Under the pieces are notes generated by a model that made no database searches, was not told where the DNA came from, and worked only from the letters and a program-made list of their open reading frames with translations. A stretch of DNA of 64,000 nt from NCBI GenBank assembly GCA_963787285.1, contig CAWBCM010000017.1, positions 1-64,000 of the forward strand, read 5' to 3'. The stretch is from JAHEJN01 sp963787285 (GTDB lineage: Bacteria; Actinomycetota; Acidimicrobiia; Acidimicrobiales; JAHEJN01). The stretch's first letter is position 1; every line of letters starts with the position of its first letter. Below are positions 10,120-18,249 of this stretch, one piece after another. A program made the translations under genes and the position numbers.

Positions 10120-11187
10120 GTGCCCATATTCTCTGCTCACGACCTGCATCGCTTCGTCCAGGGGGTGGTGGTCTCGGCCGGTAGCACCGCCCGCGAGGCC
10201 TCCCTCGTCGCGGTCCAGCTGGTCGGAGCCAACCTGGCCGGTCACGACAGTCATGGGGTGGGCATGTTGCCCCTCTACGTCGAGAACGTCCTGGCCGGTC
10301 GCCTCGTCGTGAACCAACAGCCCACCGTCGTGCGCGACAGTGGGGCCGTCGTCGTCTTCGACGGCGGTCGGGGCTTCGGGGCGGCCGTGGGCCAGGTTGC
10401 CGTCGATACCGCGATCGGGCGGGTCGCCGAGCACGGTCTGGCGTTGGTCGGGCTGCGCAACAGCTTCCACCTCGGCCGAATCGGTCACTGGGGTGAGCAG
10501 ATCGCCGCGGCGGGTCACGTGGCCATTCACTTCGTGAACGTGGCCCGACACTCGGCCCTCGTTGCGCCCTACGGCGGAGCCGACAGTCGTTTCGCCACCA
10601 ATCCGATCTGTGTGGCCGTTCCCGGTTCGGGCGCCGAGCCCATGGCCATGCTCGACATGGCCACCAGCGTCATCGCCCTCGGCAAGGCGCGCGTGGCCTT
10701 CGAGGAAGGTCGCCCGGTGGCCGAGGGGGTGCTGCTCGACGCCGAGGGTCGGGTGACCACCGACCCGTCGGGCATGTTCGCCCATCCCCCTCAGGGCGCC
10801 CTCGTCGCCATGGGTGACCACAAGGGGTCGGGCTTGGCGATGATGTGCGAGCTGCTCGGCGCCGCCCTCATCGGTGGCCCCACCATCCAGCCCGAGAACG
10901 AGCGCGACGATTCGATCATCAACAACATGCTCACGATCGCCATCGACCCGGCTGCGATCGGTGATGCCACGGCCTTCCGCCGAGAAGCACAGGCTTTTCT
11001 CGACTACGCCGTCACGGCCCGCCTGCGTGAGGGGTTCGACGAGATCCTGCTGCCCGGTCAGCCCGAACAACGGTCACGCCTCGCCAGGACTGCCGGTATT
11101 CCGGTCGACGACAACACCGTCGCGCTGCTGGCGGCGGCGGCCGACTCGGTCGGTGCGTCCGAGCTCGGTGCCGCCCTCACGTCCTGA
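10120..11187 (+). CDS. Ldh2-family malate/L-lactate-type NAD(P)-dependent dehydrogenase
   Basis: 355 residues from GTG 10120. It carries the fold of the malate/L-sulfolactate/ureidoglycolate dehydrogenase family, which lacks a Rossmann fold: the active-site segment LAGHDSHGVGMLPLYVENV, the GLRNSFHLGRIGHWGEQ region, NPICVAVPGSG and GDHKGSGLAMMCELLGAALIGG. Members reduce or oxidise 2-hydroxy acids. Which one cannot be decided from the sequence; malate, sulfolactate and ureidoglycolate dehydrogenases all share these motifs. It begins 9 bp after the MFS gene and is probably in the same transcript as 8055-11187, giving a hydrolase-transporter-dehydrogenase set for a small organic acid. Confidence 0.85.
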   Translation: MPIFSAHDLHRFVQGVVVSAGSTAREASLVAVQLVGANLAGHDSHGVGMLPLYVENVLAGRLVVNQQPTVVRDSGAVVVFDGGRGFGAAVGQVAVDTAIGRVAEHGLALVGLRNSFHLGRIGHWGEQIAAAGHVAIHFVNVARHSALVAPYGGADSRFATNPICVAVPGSGAEPMAMLDMATSVIALGKARVAFEEGRPVAEGVLLDAEGRVTTDPSGMFAHPPQGALVAMGDHKGSGLAMMCELLGAALIGGPTIQPENERDDSIINNMLTIAIDPAAIGDATAFRREAQAFLDYAVTARLREGFDEILLPGQPEQRSRLARTAGIPVDDNTVALLAAAADSVGASELGAALTS

Positions 11188-11214
11188 GCGCCGCCCACCA
11201 CTACAGTCGCCACC

Positions 11215-12210
11215 GTGAAGCTGATCATCCAGGTGCCGTGCCTCGACGAGGAGGACCAGCTGCCGGTGAGCCTGCCCGAGCTGCCCCGCGAGGTGGCCGG
11301 TTTCGACACCGTCGAGCACATGATCATCGACGACGGCTCCCGCGACCGCACGTCGCTCGTGGCGGCCGAGCTCGGTGTCGACCACATCCTGCGGCTGCCG
11401 CAGAATCGCGGGTTGGCCACCGCCTTCCAGGCCGGCCTCGATGCCGCGCTCAAGCTCGGGGCCGACGTGATCGTGAACACCGATGCCGACAACCAGTACG
11501 ACGCCTCGGCCATCCCGGCACTGGTCGAGCCGATCCTGGCCGGCCGGGCCGATCTGGTCGTCGGTAACCGCAAGATCAACGAGATCGACGAGTTCTCGTG
11601 GACCAAGAAGCGGCTCCAGGGTCTCGGCAGCTGGGTGGTGCGGCGGGCCAGCGACACCGACATCCCCGACACCACAACCGGCTTCCGTGCCTACAGCCGC
11701 GATGCCGCACTGCGCCTGCTCGTGGTGAATCGCTACACCTACACCATCGAGTCGATCATCCAGGCCGGCCGCATCGGAACCGCGATCGAGAACGTGCAGG
11801 TCGACACCAACCCGAAGCTGCGCGACTCACGGCTGTTCGGGTCCTCGGCCAGCTACATCAAGACCAACGCCGGCACGATCACCCGCGTGTTCGCCGCCTA
11901 CCGACCGATGCGGTTCTTCGGCGCCATCTCGGCGTTGATGCTGCTCGGAGCCCTCATCTGCTTCCAGCCCTTCCTCTGGGACTGGATTCTCAACGGCGAC
12001 CGCAGCGGTCACGTCCAGTCGATCATCCTCGGGTCGATCCTCATCGCGGCCGCGGTGCAGGTGGCCGTGCTCGCCGTAGTGGCTGATCTCATAGCGTCCC
12101 ACCGAACGGTCAGCCAGCAGACCCTCGAGCGCGTGCGGCGACTCGAGCTCGAGGTCGGCGTGCCCCCCGCGAAGTACACGACCGGTGCCGCACTCCGGGG
12201 GTCGCAATGA
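11215..12210 (+). CDS. Family 2 glycosyltransferase with C-terminal membrane anchor
   Basis: 331 residues from GTG 11215. A GT-A domain fills the first ~230 residues: IIQVPCLDEEDQLP, IIDDGSRDRT, and the metal-binding DXD as NTDADNQYD, followed by GNRK and TTGFRAYSRDAAL, as in DPM1/DolP-mannose synthase-like and PglC-type enzymes. Two TM helices follow (about 240-260 and 270-295) and then a ~35-residue cytoplasmic tail with a Leu/Arg-rich helix. Such proteins transfer a sugar from a nucleotide sugar to a polyprenyl phosphate or to cell-wall glycan at the inner membrane face. The donor is unknown. Its stop overlaps the next start by 4 bp (ATGA), so the two are translationally coupled even though the functions look unrelated. 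Confidence 0.88.
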   Translation: MKLIIQVPCLDEEDQLPVSLPELPREVAGFDTVEHMIIDDGSRDRTSLVAAELGVDHILRLPQNRGLATAFQAGLDAALKLGADVIVNTDADNQYDASAIPALVEPILAGRADLVVGNRKINEIDEFSWTKKRLQGLGSWVVRRASDTDIPDTTTGFRAYSRDAALRLLVVNRYTYTIESIIQAGRIGTAIENVQVDTNPKLRDSRLFGSSASYIKTNAGTITRVFAAYRPMRFFGAISALMLLGALICFQPFLWDWILNGDRSGHVQSIILGSILIAAAVQVAVLAVVADLIASHRTVSQQTLERVRRLELEVGVPPAKYTTGAALRGSQ

Positions 12211-13163
12211 CCAATCCCCAGCCCCTCGGTGGCAACGAGATGCCGCGCTTCGGGGGAATTGCGACGTTCATGCGCCTGCCGGGCACCTCGGCGCCGGCCG
12301 ACGTCGACGTCGGCGTGATCGGCGTGCCCTTCGACCTCGGCACGTCGAACCGGCCGGGCGCGCGTTTCGGTCCTCGGGGCATACGGGACGAGTCGGTGTT
12401 GCTGCGCCCCTACAACATGGCCACCCGCGCCGCGCCCTTCGACAGTCTGCGTATCGACGATCTCGGCGACGTCGCCACCAACCCGTTCAACCTGGCCGAC
12501 TCGGTCGTTCGTATCGAGGCCCACTACCGTGCCCTGCTCGCCGACGACGTGGTACCCGCGACCCTCGGAGGCGATCACACCATCGCGCTGCCCATCCTGC
12601 GGGCGATGGCGGACAAGCACGGCCCGGTGGGCATGGTGCACGTCGACGCCCACACCGACATCAACGACACCATGTTCGGCGAGCGCATCACCCACGGCAC
12701 TCCCTTCCGTCGGGCGGTCGAGGAGGGCCTGCTCGACGGCGATCGGGTGGTCCAGATCGGCATGCGCGGTACCGGCTACACCGCCGACGATTTCGATTGG
12801 TCCCGCGCCCAGGGCTTCCGGGTGGTGCAGATCGAGGAGTGCTGGCACCGCTCGCTGACACCGCTCATGGACGAGGTGCGGGCCAAGGTCGGTCGGGGGC
12901 CGGTGTACCTGAGCTTCGACATCGACGGTCTCGACCCCGCGTTCGCTCCCGGTACCGGAACCCCCGAGGTCGCCGGGCTCACCATGCCCCAGGCCCTCGA
13001 GATCATCCGCGGTTGCCGCGGCCTCGACGTCGTGGGCTGCGACCTGGTCGAGGTCGCTCCGATCTACGACACCTCCGGCGCCACCGCGCTCACGGCGGCC
13101 AACCTCGTGTACGAGATGCTGTGCATTCTGCCCGGCGTCGAGTATCGAGATCCGCCCGCTTGA
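12207..13163 (+). CDS. Agmatinase/guanidinobutyrase-family ureohydrolase
   Basis: 318 residues, ATG in an ATGA overlap with the glycosyltransferase. Binuclear Mn ligands of the arginase superfamily are all present: His in LGGDHTIALP, the triad in HVDAHTDIND and the two Asp of SFDIDGLDPAFAPGTGTPE. The N-terminal RFGGIATFMRLPG segment resembles guanidinobutyrases and guanidinopropionases as well as actinobacterial agmatinases. The enzyme releases urea from agmatine or a guanidino acid. Nearby are a class III aminotransferase, an amidase and an amine monooxygenase. That set favours 4-guanidinobutyrate (giving GABA) over agmatine, since no arginine decarboxylase is seen. This assignment is inference from context. 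Confidence 0.85.
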   Translation: MTNPQPLGGNEMPRFGGIATFMRLPGTSAPADVDVGVIGVPFDLGTSNRPGARFGPRGIRDESVLLRPYNMATRAAPFDSLRIDDLGDVATNPFNLADSVVRIEAHYRALLADDVVPATLGGDHTIALPILRAMADKHGPVGMVHVDAHTDINDTMFGERITHGTPFRRAVEEGLLDGDRVVQIGMRGTGYTADDFDWSRAQGFRVVQIEECWHRSLTPLMDEVRAKVGRGPVYLSFDIDGLDPAFAPGTGTPEVAGLTMPQALEIIRGCRGLDVVGCDLVEVAPIYDTSGATALTAANLVYEMLCILPGVEYRDPPA

Positions 13164-13177
13164 GATAGACAGAACAC

Positions 13178-13957
13178 GTGCTGATCGTCGTTTCCCCCGC
13201 CAAGTCGCTCGATTTCGAGTCACCGCTCGCCACCAGGAAGCACAGCGTGCCCATGCTGGTCGACCGAGCAGCCGAGCTCGTGCAGGTGATGCGCGAGAAG
13301 TCACCCGACGAGTTGGCCGACATGATGAGCATCTCGCCTTCGCTGGCCGAGCTGAACTTCGAGCGGTTCCACGACTGGTCGGCGCCGTTCACCCCCGCGA
13401 ACGCCCGGCCGGCCGTTCTGGCCTTCAACGGCGACACCTATCTCGGTCTCGACGCGGCCCGGTCCTTCGACGCCCGTGACTTCACCCATGCCCAGAAGAC
13501 CCTGCGCATCCTCTCGGGTCTCTACGGGGTACTGCGGCCGCTCGATCTGATCCAGCCCTACCGTCTCGAGATGGGTTCCAAGCTGAAGACCGCCGCCGGC
13601 GACACCCTCTACGACTACTGGGGCGACACCATCACCCGAACACTGGCGGTCGATCTCGAGGCCAGCCCCGGGTCGCTTGCGTTGGTGAATCTGGCATCGA
13701 ACGAGTACTTCGGAGCGGTCGATCCGGCCGGTCTCGGCGCCCGGGTGGTCACCCCGACCTTCCTCGACAGCAAGGCCGGTGCTCCGCCGAGGACCGTCGG
13801 CTTCTTCGCCAAGCGGGCGAGAGGCACGATGGCCGCCTGGATCATCCGCAATCGGGTCCGCAGCGTCAGGGCCCTCGCCGACTTCGACGGCATGGGCTAT
13901 CGGTACGACCCCGATCGTTCCACCAACGACGACCCGGTCTTCGTTCGTTCCACCTGA
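13178..13957 (+). CDS. yaaA: Peroxide stress protein YaaA (DUF328/UPF0246)
   Basis: 259 residues from GTG 13178. Full-length YaaA with the diagnostic segments MLIVVSPAKSLDFESP, the NGDTYLGLDA region, LRILSGLYGVLRPLDLIQPYRLEMG, LYDYWGD, NLASNEYF and FFAKRARGTMA. In E. coli YaaA is under OxyR control, lowers free iron under H2O2 stress and binds DNA. Here it sits 14 bp after the ureohydrolase and 17 bp before an aminotransferase, an unusual place. If the flavin monooxygenase opposite leaks H2O2, a peroxide-protective neighbour would make sense, but that link is only a suggestion. Confidence 0.93.
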   Translation: MLIVVSPAKSLDFESPLATRKHSVPMLVDRAAELVQVMREKSPDELADMMSISPSLAELNFERFHDWSAPFTPANARPAVLAFNGDTYLGLDAARSFDARDFTHAQKTLRILSGLYGVLRPLDLIQPYRLEMGSKLKTAAGDTLYDYWGDTITRTLAVDLEASPGSLALVNLASNEYFGAVDPAGLGARVVTPTFLDSKAGAPPRTVGFFAKRARGTMAAWIIRNRVRSVRALADFDGMGYRYDPDRSTNDDPVFVRST

Positions 13958-13974
13958 CCGTTCTGGGGGCAGCC

Positions 13975-15180
13975 ATGAGTCACGCGTTCTTCCATCCCTT
14001 CGCCGACCCCGCCAAGGACGAGGACGCCTTCATCGACATCGTTCGCGCTGAAGGCTCGATGCTCTACGACGACACGGGCAAGGGGTACATCGACGGACTG
14101 GCCAGTCTCTGGTACTGCCAGGTGGGTCACGGCCGCAACGAGATCATCGACGCGGTGGCCGATCAGCTCCGCACTCTCGACACGTACAACACCTTCGATC
14201 CCTTCACCAACGACGCCGCGCGTGCCGCCGCCACGGCCATCATCGCCCGCAGCCCGTTTCCCGACGGCCGGGTGTTCCTCGGTTGCTCGGGCTCCGAGGC
14301 CGTCGACACCGTGTTGAAGCTCGTGCGGCGGGTGGCGCAGATCAACGGGGAGACCGACCGCCAGATCATCGTGCGTCGCACCCGGGGCTACCACGGCACC
14401 AACTTCGGCGGCACCAGCTCGCAGGGCATCGAACCGAATCGCGAAGGATGGGGCGATCTGGTCCCCCACTTCGTCGAAGTGCCCCCCGACGACATCGAGG
14501 CCGCCGCCACCGTGTTCGCCGAACACGGTGAGCGCATCGCCGCGGTGATCACCGAGCCGGTGCAGGGCGCGGGCGGCGTGTTCCCGCCGGTCGACGGATA
14601 CCTCGAAGGCCTCCGGCGCCTGTGTGACGCCAACGGTGCGCTGCTGGTGTTCGACGAGGTGATCTGTGGGTTCGGTCGAACGGGTAGCTGGTTCGGTTCC
14701 CAGACCTACGGTGTCACGCCCGATCTGTTCACCTTCGCCAAGGGCGTCACCTCGGGCTACCAGCCGGTGTCGGGGGTGGCGATGAGCCGAGGGGTGGCCG
14801 AGGTGCTCGAGAGCGCAGGAATGCTGCGCCACGGCTATACGTACTCCGGCCATCCCGCCGGCGCGGCGGCCGTGGTGGCCAACATCGATCTCCTCGAGTC
14901 CGACGGCCTGGTCGAGCGGGCGCTGCATCTCGGCACCTTGTTCGAGGCCGGTCTGTCGGCGATGGCCGCCGACGGCGCGATCGAGAGCTATCGCGGTGTC
15001 GGTGGCGTTTGGGCCGCCGAACTGGGCCGTGACGCCGTCGCGGTGCGTGGATCGCTGCTCGACAAGGGCGTGATCGTGCGTCCGATCGGCACCGCACTGG
15101 CCATCTGCCCGCCGCTCGTGATCACCGACGACGAGGTCGCCACGATGCTCGATGCGATGGCCGAAGCCGTGACCGAGTAG
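13975..15180 (+). CDS. Class III (omega) aminotransferase
   Basis: 401 residues, ATG 13975. PLP-dependent fold type I enzyme. Seen: YIDGLASLWYCQVGHGR, FLGCSGSEAVDTVLKLVRR, YHGTNFGG, the Asp that holds the pyridine N in LLVFDEVICGFGRTG, and the Schiff-base lysine in FAKGVTSGYQPVSG. This subgroup covers omega-amino acid:pyruvate, GABA and polyamine aminotransferases. The protein is about 40 residues shorter than typical omega-transaminases at the C-terminus. Placed 17 bp after yaaA and two genes from the ureohydrolase, it could take GABA to succinate semialdehyde, completing an arginine breakdown route. A partner succinate semialdehyde dehydrogenase is not in the window. Confidence 0.88.
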   Translation: MSHAFFHPFADPAKDEDAFIDIVRAEGSMLYDDTGKGYIDGLASLWYCQVGHGRNEIIDAVADQLRTLDTYNTFDPFTNDAARAAATAIIARSPFPDGRVFLGCSGSEAVDTVLKLVRRVAQINGETDRQIIVRRTRGYHGTNFGGTSSQGIEPNREGWGDLVPHFVEVPPDDIEAAATVFAEHGERIAAVITEPVQGAGGVFPPVDGYLEGLRRLCDANGALLVFDEVICGFGRTGSWFGSQTYGVTPDLFTFAKGVTSGYQPVSGVAMSRGVAEVLESAGMLRHGYTYSGHPAGAAAVVANIDLLESDGLVERALHLGTLFEAGLSAMAADGAIESYRGVGGVWAAELGRDAVAVRGSLLDKGVIVRPIGTALAICPPLVITDDEVATMLDAMAEAVTE

Positions 15181-15184
15181 TGGT

Positions 15185-16507
15185 TCAGTGCCCGAGTGAC
15201 TGCGCGAGATCGAGCAGCAGGTGCTCGTTGCCCCATGGCGCCGACAGCTGGGCGCCAATGGGTAGGCCGGTGGGCCCCGTGCCTGCGGGCACGCTCAACG
15301 ACGGCCAACCGGCCACGTTGAACAGGTAGTTGTAGGGGAACGTCGCCACATCGACCGCGGTGTAGGTGTCGAGATCGTCGACCGGACCCGCGATGGTGTG
15401 GAGCGGAATGGTGGCCCGTCCGAGGGTCGGTGTGAGGAGTACGTCGTAGGGGGCCATGGCGGTGGCCAGCTGGTGCGTCACCTCGCCCATCGTCACCTGC
15501 GAGCGGGTGATGTCGGCCACGCCGAGAAGGGCGACCTCGCCGAGCGCCTGGAGGGTCATGGGTTCCAGCGTGGTGGAGTCGGCGGGCCGGCCGGTGGCCG
15601 CGCAGAGCGCGTCGACGTCGGCCGCCACCCAGCGCCAGAAGGTGGTGTACCAGGTGCTCATGAGCTGCTCGATGTCGACGGGCGCCTCTACCGGGCGCAC
15701 ACGATGACCGAGCTGGGTGAGGCGGGTGGCGAGGTCGTCGACAACGGCCACGACGTCGGGATCGACGGGTTCCCCCGCCCAGTGGTCGTGGTTGAGGGCG
15801 ATCGACAGGGGCCGACCGGGGCTCGCGGCGTGGGGGCCGACGCCCAGGACCGACAGGCAGAGCCGAGCGTCGCCGACGGTCCGGGTGATCACGAACTCCT
15901 CGGCGATGCCACCCCATCCGCCCGTCTCCCACGGCACCCGTCGTCGGCTCGGCTTGAGGCCGATGAGCCCGCAGGCCGCCGACGGAATACGGATCGACCC
16001 GGCGCAGTCGCTGGCATGGGCGATGGGAACGATCCCGGCGGCCACGGCCGCCGCCGCCCCACCGGAGGAACCGCCGGCCGAGTACGCCGGGTTCAGCGGA
16101 TTGCGAGTGATGCCGTTGGCCGCCGACTCCGTGGAGCCCGCGGCGATGAACTCGGGAACCGCCGAGCGGCCGAGAATCTGCACTCCTGCCTGCTGGAGAC
16201 GCTCGATGAACACGCCGGTGGTCGCGGCCCGGTTCCCGGCCGCCAGACGCGAACCCATCTCGACCAGCCGTCCCGCTTCGGCCGACCCGTAGTCCTTGCG
16301 CAGGAACGGCACACCGGCGAGCGGGCCCGTCGACGTGGCGCAGGGGGTGGGATCGTCATACCACTCGACCACCGAGTTGATCTCGGGGTCGATTTCGGCG
16401 TGGCGGTCCGTCGCCGCCGACCGGAGTTCCTCGGGCGTGACCTCGCCCGCTCGGACCAGGGTCGCCAACTGGGCGGCGTCGAGGGTGGAGTACTCGGCGG
16501 GGTCCAA
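15185..16507 (-). CDS. Amidase-signature hydrolase (guanidinobutanamidase or indoleacetamide hydrolase candidate)
   Basis: About 440 residues. The Ser-cisSer-Lys triad of the amidase signature family is complete: Lys in PFLRKDYGSAEAG, and the two serines in YSAGGSSGGAAAAVAAGIVP followed by DCAGSIRIPSAACGLIGLKP. These enzymes hydrolyse carboxamides to acid and ammonia. It lies 1 bp after the stop of the flavin monooxygenase, so I take the TTG at 16507 as start; an ATG at 16585 would overlap that gene by 77 bp. A coupled 2-monooxygenase and signature amidase means that the amide made by the first is the substrate of the second. The neighbourhood favours 4-guanidinobutanamide; indole-3-acetamide (IaaH) is the other candidate. 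Confidence 0.85.
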   Translation of the reverse strand: MDPAEYSTLDAAQLATLVRAGEVTPEELRSAATDRHAEIDPEINSVVEWYDDPTPCATSTGPLAGVPFLRKDYGSAEAGRLVEMGSRLAAGNRAATTGVFIERLQQAGVQILGRSAVPEFIAAGSTESAANGITRNPLNPAYSAGGSSGGAAAAVAAGIVPIAHASDCAGSIRIPSAACGLIGLKPSRRRVPWETGGWGGIAEEFVITRTVGDARLCLSVLGVGPHAASPGRPLSIALNHDHWAGEPVDPDVVAVVDDLATRLTQLGHRVRPVEAPVDIEQLMSTWYTTFWRWVAADVDALCAATGRPADSTTLEPMTLQALGEVALLGVADITRSQVTMGEVTHQLATAMAPYDVLLTPTLGRATIPLHTIAGPVDDLDTYTAVDVATFPYNYLFNVAGWPSLSVPAGTGPTGLPIGAQLSAPWGNEHLLLDLAQSLGH

Positions 16508-16508
16508 C

Positions 16509-18170
16509 TCAGTCCGCCAGCTCGATCGGACCCCATTCGGGGTAGGCGTCGCCCGGTCCCGGGTTCTCCGCAGGGCATCCGCCATCGAAGTGGTGCATCA
16601 CGCCCCACACGGCATTGAGCGCGGTCTGCACCGCCCCCTCGGCCCATCCGGGCGTGAACGAGATGTCGTCGCCAGCGAGGAAGACCCCTCGCTGGGCGGC
16701 CGGCAGGTCGTCCTGGAGGAAGTGGCCGTACATACGCTGGTTGTAGCGATAGTGACCGGGCAGCGCCCCCTTGAATGCGCCGAGGAAGTCGGGGTCGGCC
16801 TCCCAGGACACGGTGAGGGGCTCCCCGATCACATGGCTGCGGATGGCCACGTTCGGGTAGATGGTCTCGAGCGTGTCGAGGGCCAACGCCGCCCGCTCGG
16901 CGGCCGACTTCGCCAGCACCTTCATCGCATCGCTCATCCATGCGTAGGAGAGGCAGATCACCGCCGGTCGGTCGGGTCCGTTGTCGAAGAGGTAGGTGCC
17001 ACGGGTGTTGCGATCGGTGAGCGTCATGCTCATGGCCGCGCGTCCGGTGACCGGGTCGATGTCGTGCCAGAACGGTCGATCGACCATCACGAAGGTCTTC
17101 GACGACTGCGCGTACCGAGTGCGGTCGAGGGCCATCCACACGGGCTGGCTGAACAGCGTCTCCTCGACGACGAGGTTGGTGGTGAGCAGCCAGCTCTGCA
17201 TGGCCACCACCGCCGCCGGGTAGTCACCGACGGCACCGTCGCGATCGGTGATGAGCAGGGAGCCGTCGGGCGATCGATCGATTCGTGCCACTCCCGGTCG
17301 GGGCGCGCCGCCGTGCAGGCTCGACAGTGACGTTCCCGGGGGCCACCCGACGGTCGAGACGGGTGCGTGGTCCCACAGACGGCGTGGGAGCTGTTCGGCG
17401 CCGCCCACCACGAGACGCTGGTCGGACTCGAACTCGTTCAGCACCACGCGGAAGATCTCGAGCATGGAATTGGCGAAGTCGGAGTCCCACCCTCCCGTGC
17501 CGAACCCCACCTGACCGAACACCTCGCGATGCCGGAAATCCAGTTTGGAGAACGCCTTGCTCGTGGCCACGAAGTCATAGAAGGTTCGACCGTCCCATGC
17601 GGCGACGATCGGGTTCCAGAGCATCTTCAACGCGGCGGCGTCTCGCCGCCGCACGGCCTGCTTCAGCTCACCGATGCCCACCTCCTCCTCCAGCGCGGTG
17701 TTCCAGGCATCGGCGATCTCCCGGAACAACGGCGGCAGATCGTCGGGGGTCTTCGCGTAGTGCTGCTCGCCCGCGAGATCGATCAGGGTCGTCGGTGCCG
17801 CCGGGGTCAGCGGGTTCGGAAACGGCGCGGTCTCGAGCCCGACGAGATCGGCGTAGTGGAAGAACGCCCGTCCGGACTCCGGGAAACGCATGCCGCCCAG
17901 TTCGGCGATCACCTCGGGCGCCCCGGCAAAGGGTTCGGAACGGAGCCGACCGCCGAGACGGCCCGCCTCGTAGACCACCGGACGCAAGCCGAGGCGCAGC
18001 AGCTCGTAGGCGGTGACCAACCCGCCGATGCCGGCGCCGATCACGGCCACCTCGGTGCCGTGGTGGTGTTTCGGAATCGAGCCGAGGCCGCTGGGATGGT
18101 GAAGCCAGTCGTCGAAGGCGAAGGTGAAGTCGGGCCCGAATGCGCTCATCGGGGCATCGGGAGGCGCCAT
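16509..18170 (-). CDS. Flavin amine monooxygenase of the tryptophan/arginine 2-monooxygenase type
   Basis: About 550 residues, near the length of tryptophan 2-monooxygenase IaaM. The FAD-binding GxGxxG motif is VIGAGIGGLVTAYELLRLG, followed by GGRLRS and AELGGMRFP, which are shared by the amine oxidase/2-monooxygenase family. Further matches to that group are LPPLFREIADAWN, FGTGGWDSDFANSMLEIFR and the C-terminal FAD motif VFLAGDDISFTPGWAEGAVQTALNA. Members oxidise an amino acid to an imino acid and then decarboxylate it to a carboxamide. A second start at MSAFGPDF (18149) is possible. It diverges from the ZnuA gene and is coupled to the amidase downstream. The substrate (arginine, tryptophan or lysine) is not readable from the motifs. 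Confidence 0.8.
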   Translation of the reverse strand: MAPPDAPMSAFGPDFTFAFDDWLHHPSGLGSIPKHHHGTEVAVIGAGIGGLVTAYELLRLGLRPVVYEAGRLGGRLRSEPFAGAPEVIAELGGMRFPESGRAFFHYADLVGLETAPFPNPLTPAAPTTLIDLAGEQHYAKTPDDLPPLFREIADAWNTALEEEVGIGELKQAVRRRDAAALKMLWNPIVAAWDGRTFYDFVATSKAFSKLDFRHREVFGQVGFGTGGWDSDFANSMLEIFRVVLNEFESDQRLVVGGAEQLPRRLWDHAPVSTVGWPPGTSLSSLHGGAPRPGVARIDRSPDGSLLITDRDGAVGDYPAAVVAMQSWLLTTNLVVEETLFSQPVWMALDRTRYAQSSKTFVMVDRPFWHDIDPVTGRAAMSMTLTDRNTRGTYLFDNGPDRPAVICLSYAWMSDAMKVLAKSAAERAALALDTLETIYPNVAIRSHVIGEPLTVSWEADPDFLGAFKGALPGHYRYNQRMYGHFLQDDLPAAQRGVFLAGDDISFTPGWAEGAVQTALNAVWGVMHHFDGGCPAENPGPGDAYPEWGPIELAD

Positions 18171-18219
18171 GGCCGAACGTTAGCCCGCGCCGACGATCCC
18201 ATCGGACCCTGCATTGCAG

Positions 18220-18236
18220 ATGAGAATCGTTCTCAT
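18220..18236. promoter_or_regulatory. Zur/Fur-like operator palindrome
   Basis: ATGAGAATCGTTCTCAT: 7-bp perfect arms (ATGAGAA/TTCTCAT) round a 3-bp centre, very like Fur-family boxes of the Zur type. It lies 13 bp upstream of the GTG 18250 start of a zinc-binding lipoprotein, in the gap between two divergent genes. Zn-loaded Zur at this site would block expression of the lipoprotein when zinc is plentiful. It argues against the TTG 18214 start, which would place the operator inside the coding region. Confidence 0.7.
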
Positions 18237-18249
18237 TATCGTGGCGAGG

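Noticed and set aside
8830..11070. Minus-strand open frame of 746 codons
   Set aside because: Antisense of the MFS and Ldh2 genes; low-complexity charged composition.
16509..18170. Lysine 2-monooxygenase (DavB) assignment
   Set aside because: DavB is usually paired with a nitrilase-fold amidase, while here the partner is a signature amidase; kept only as a weaker alternative.
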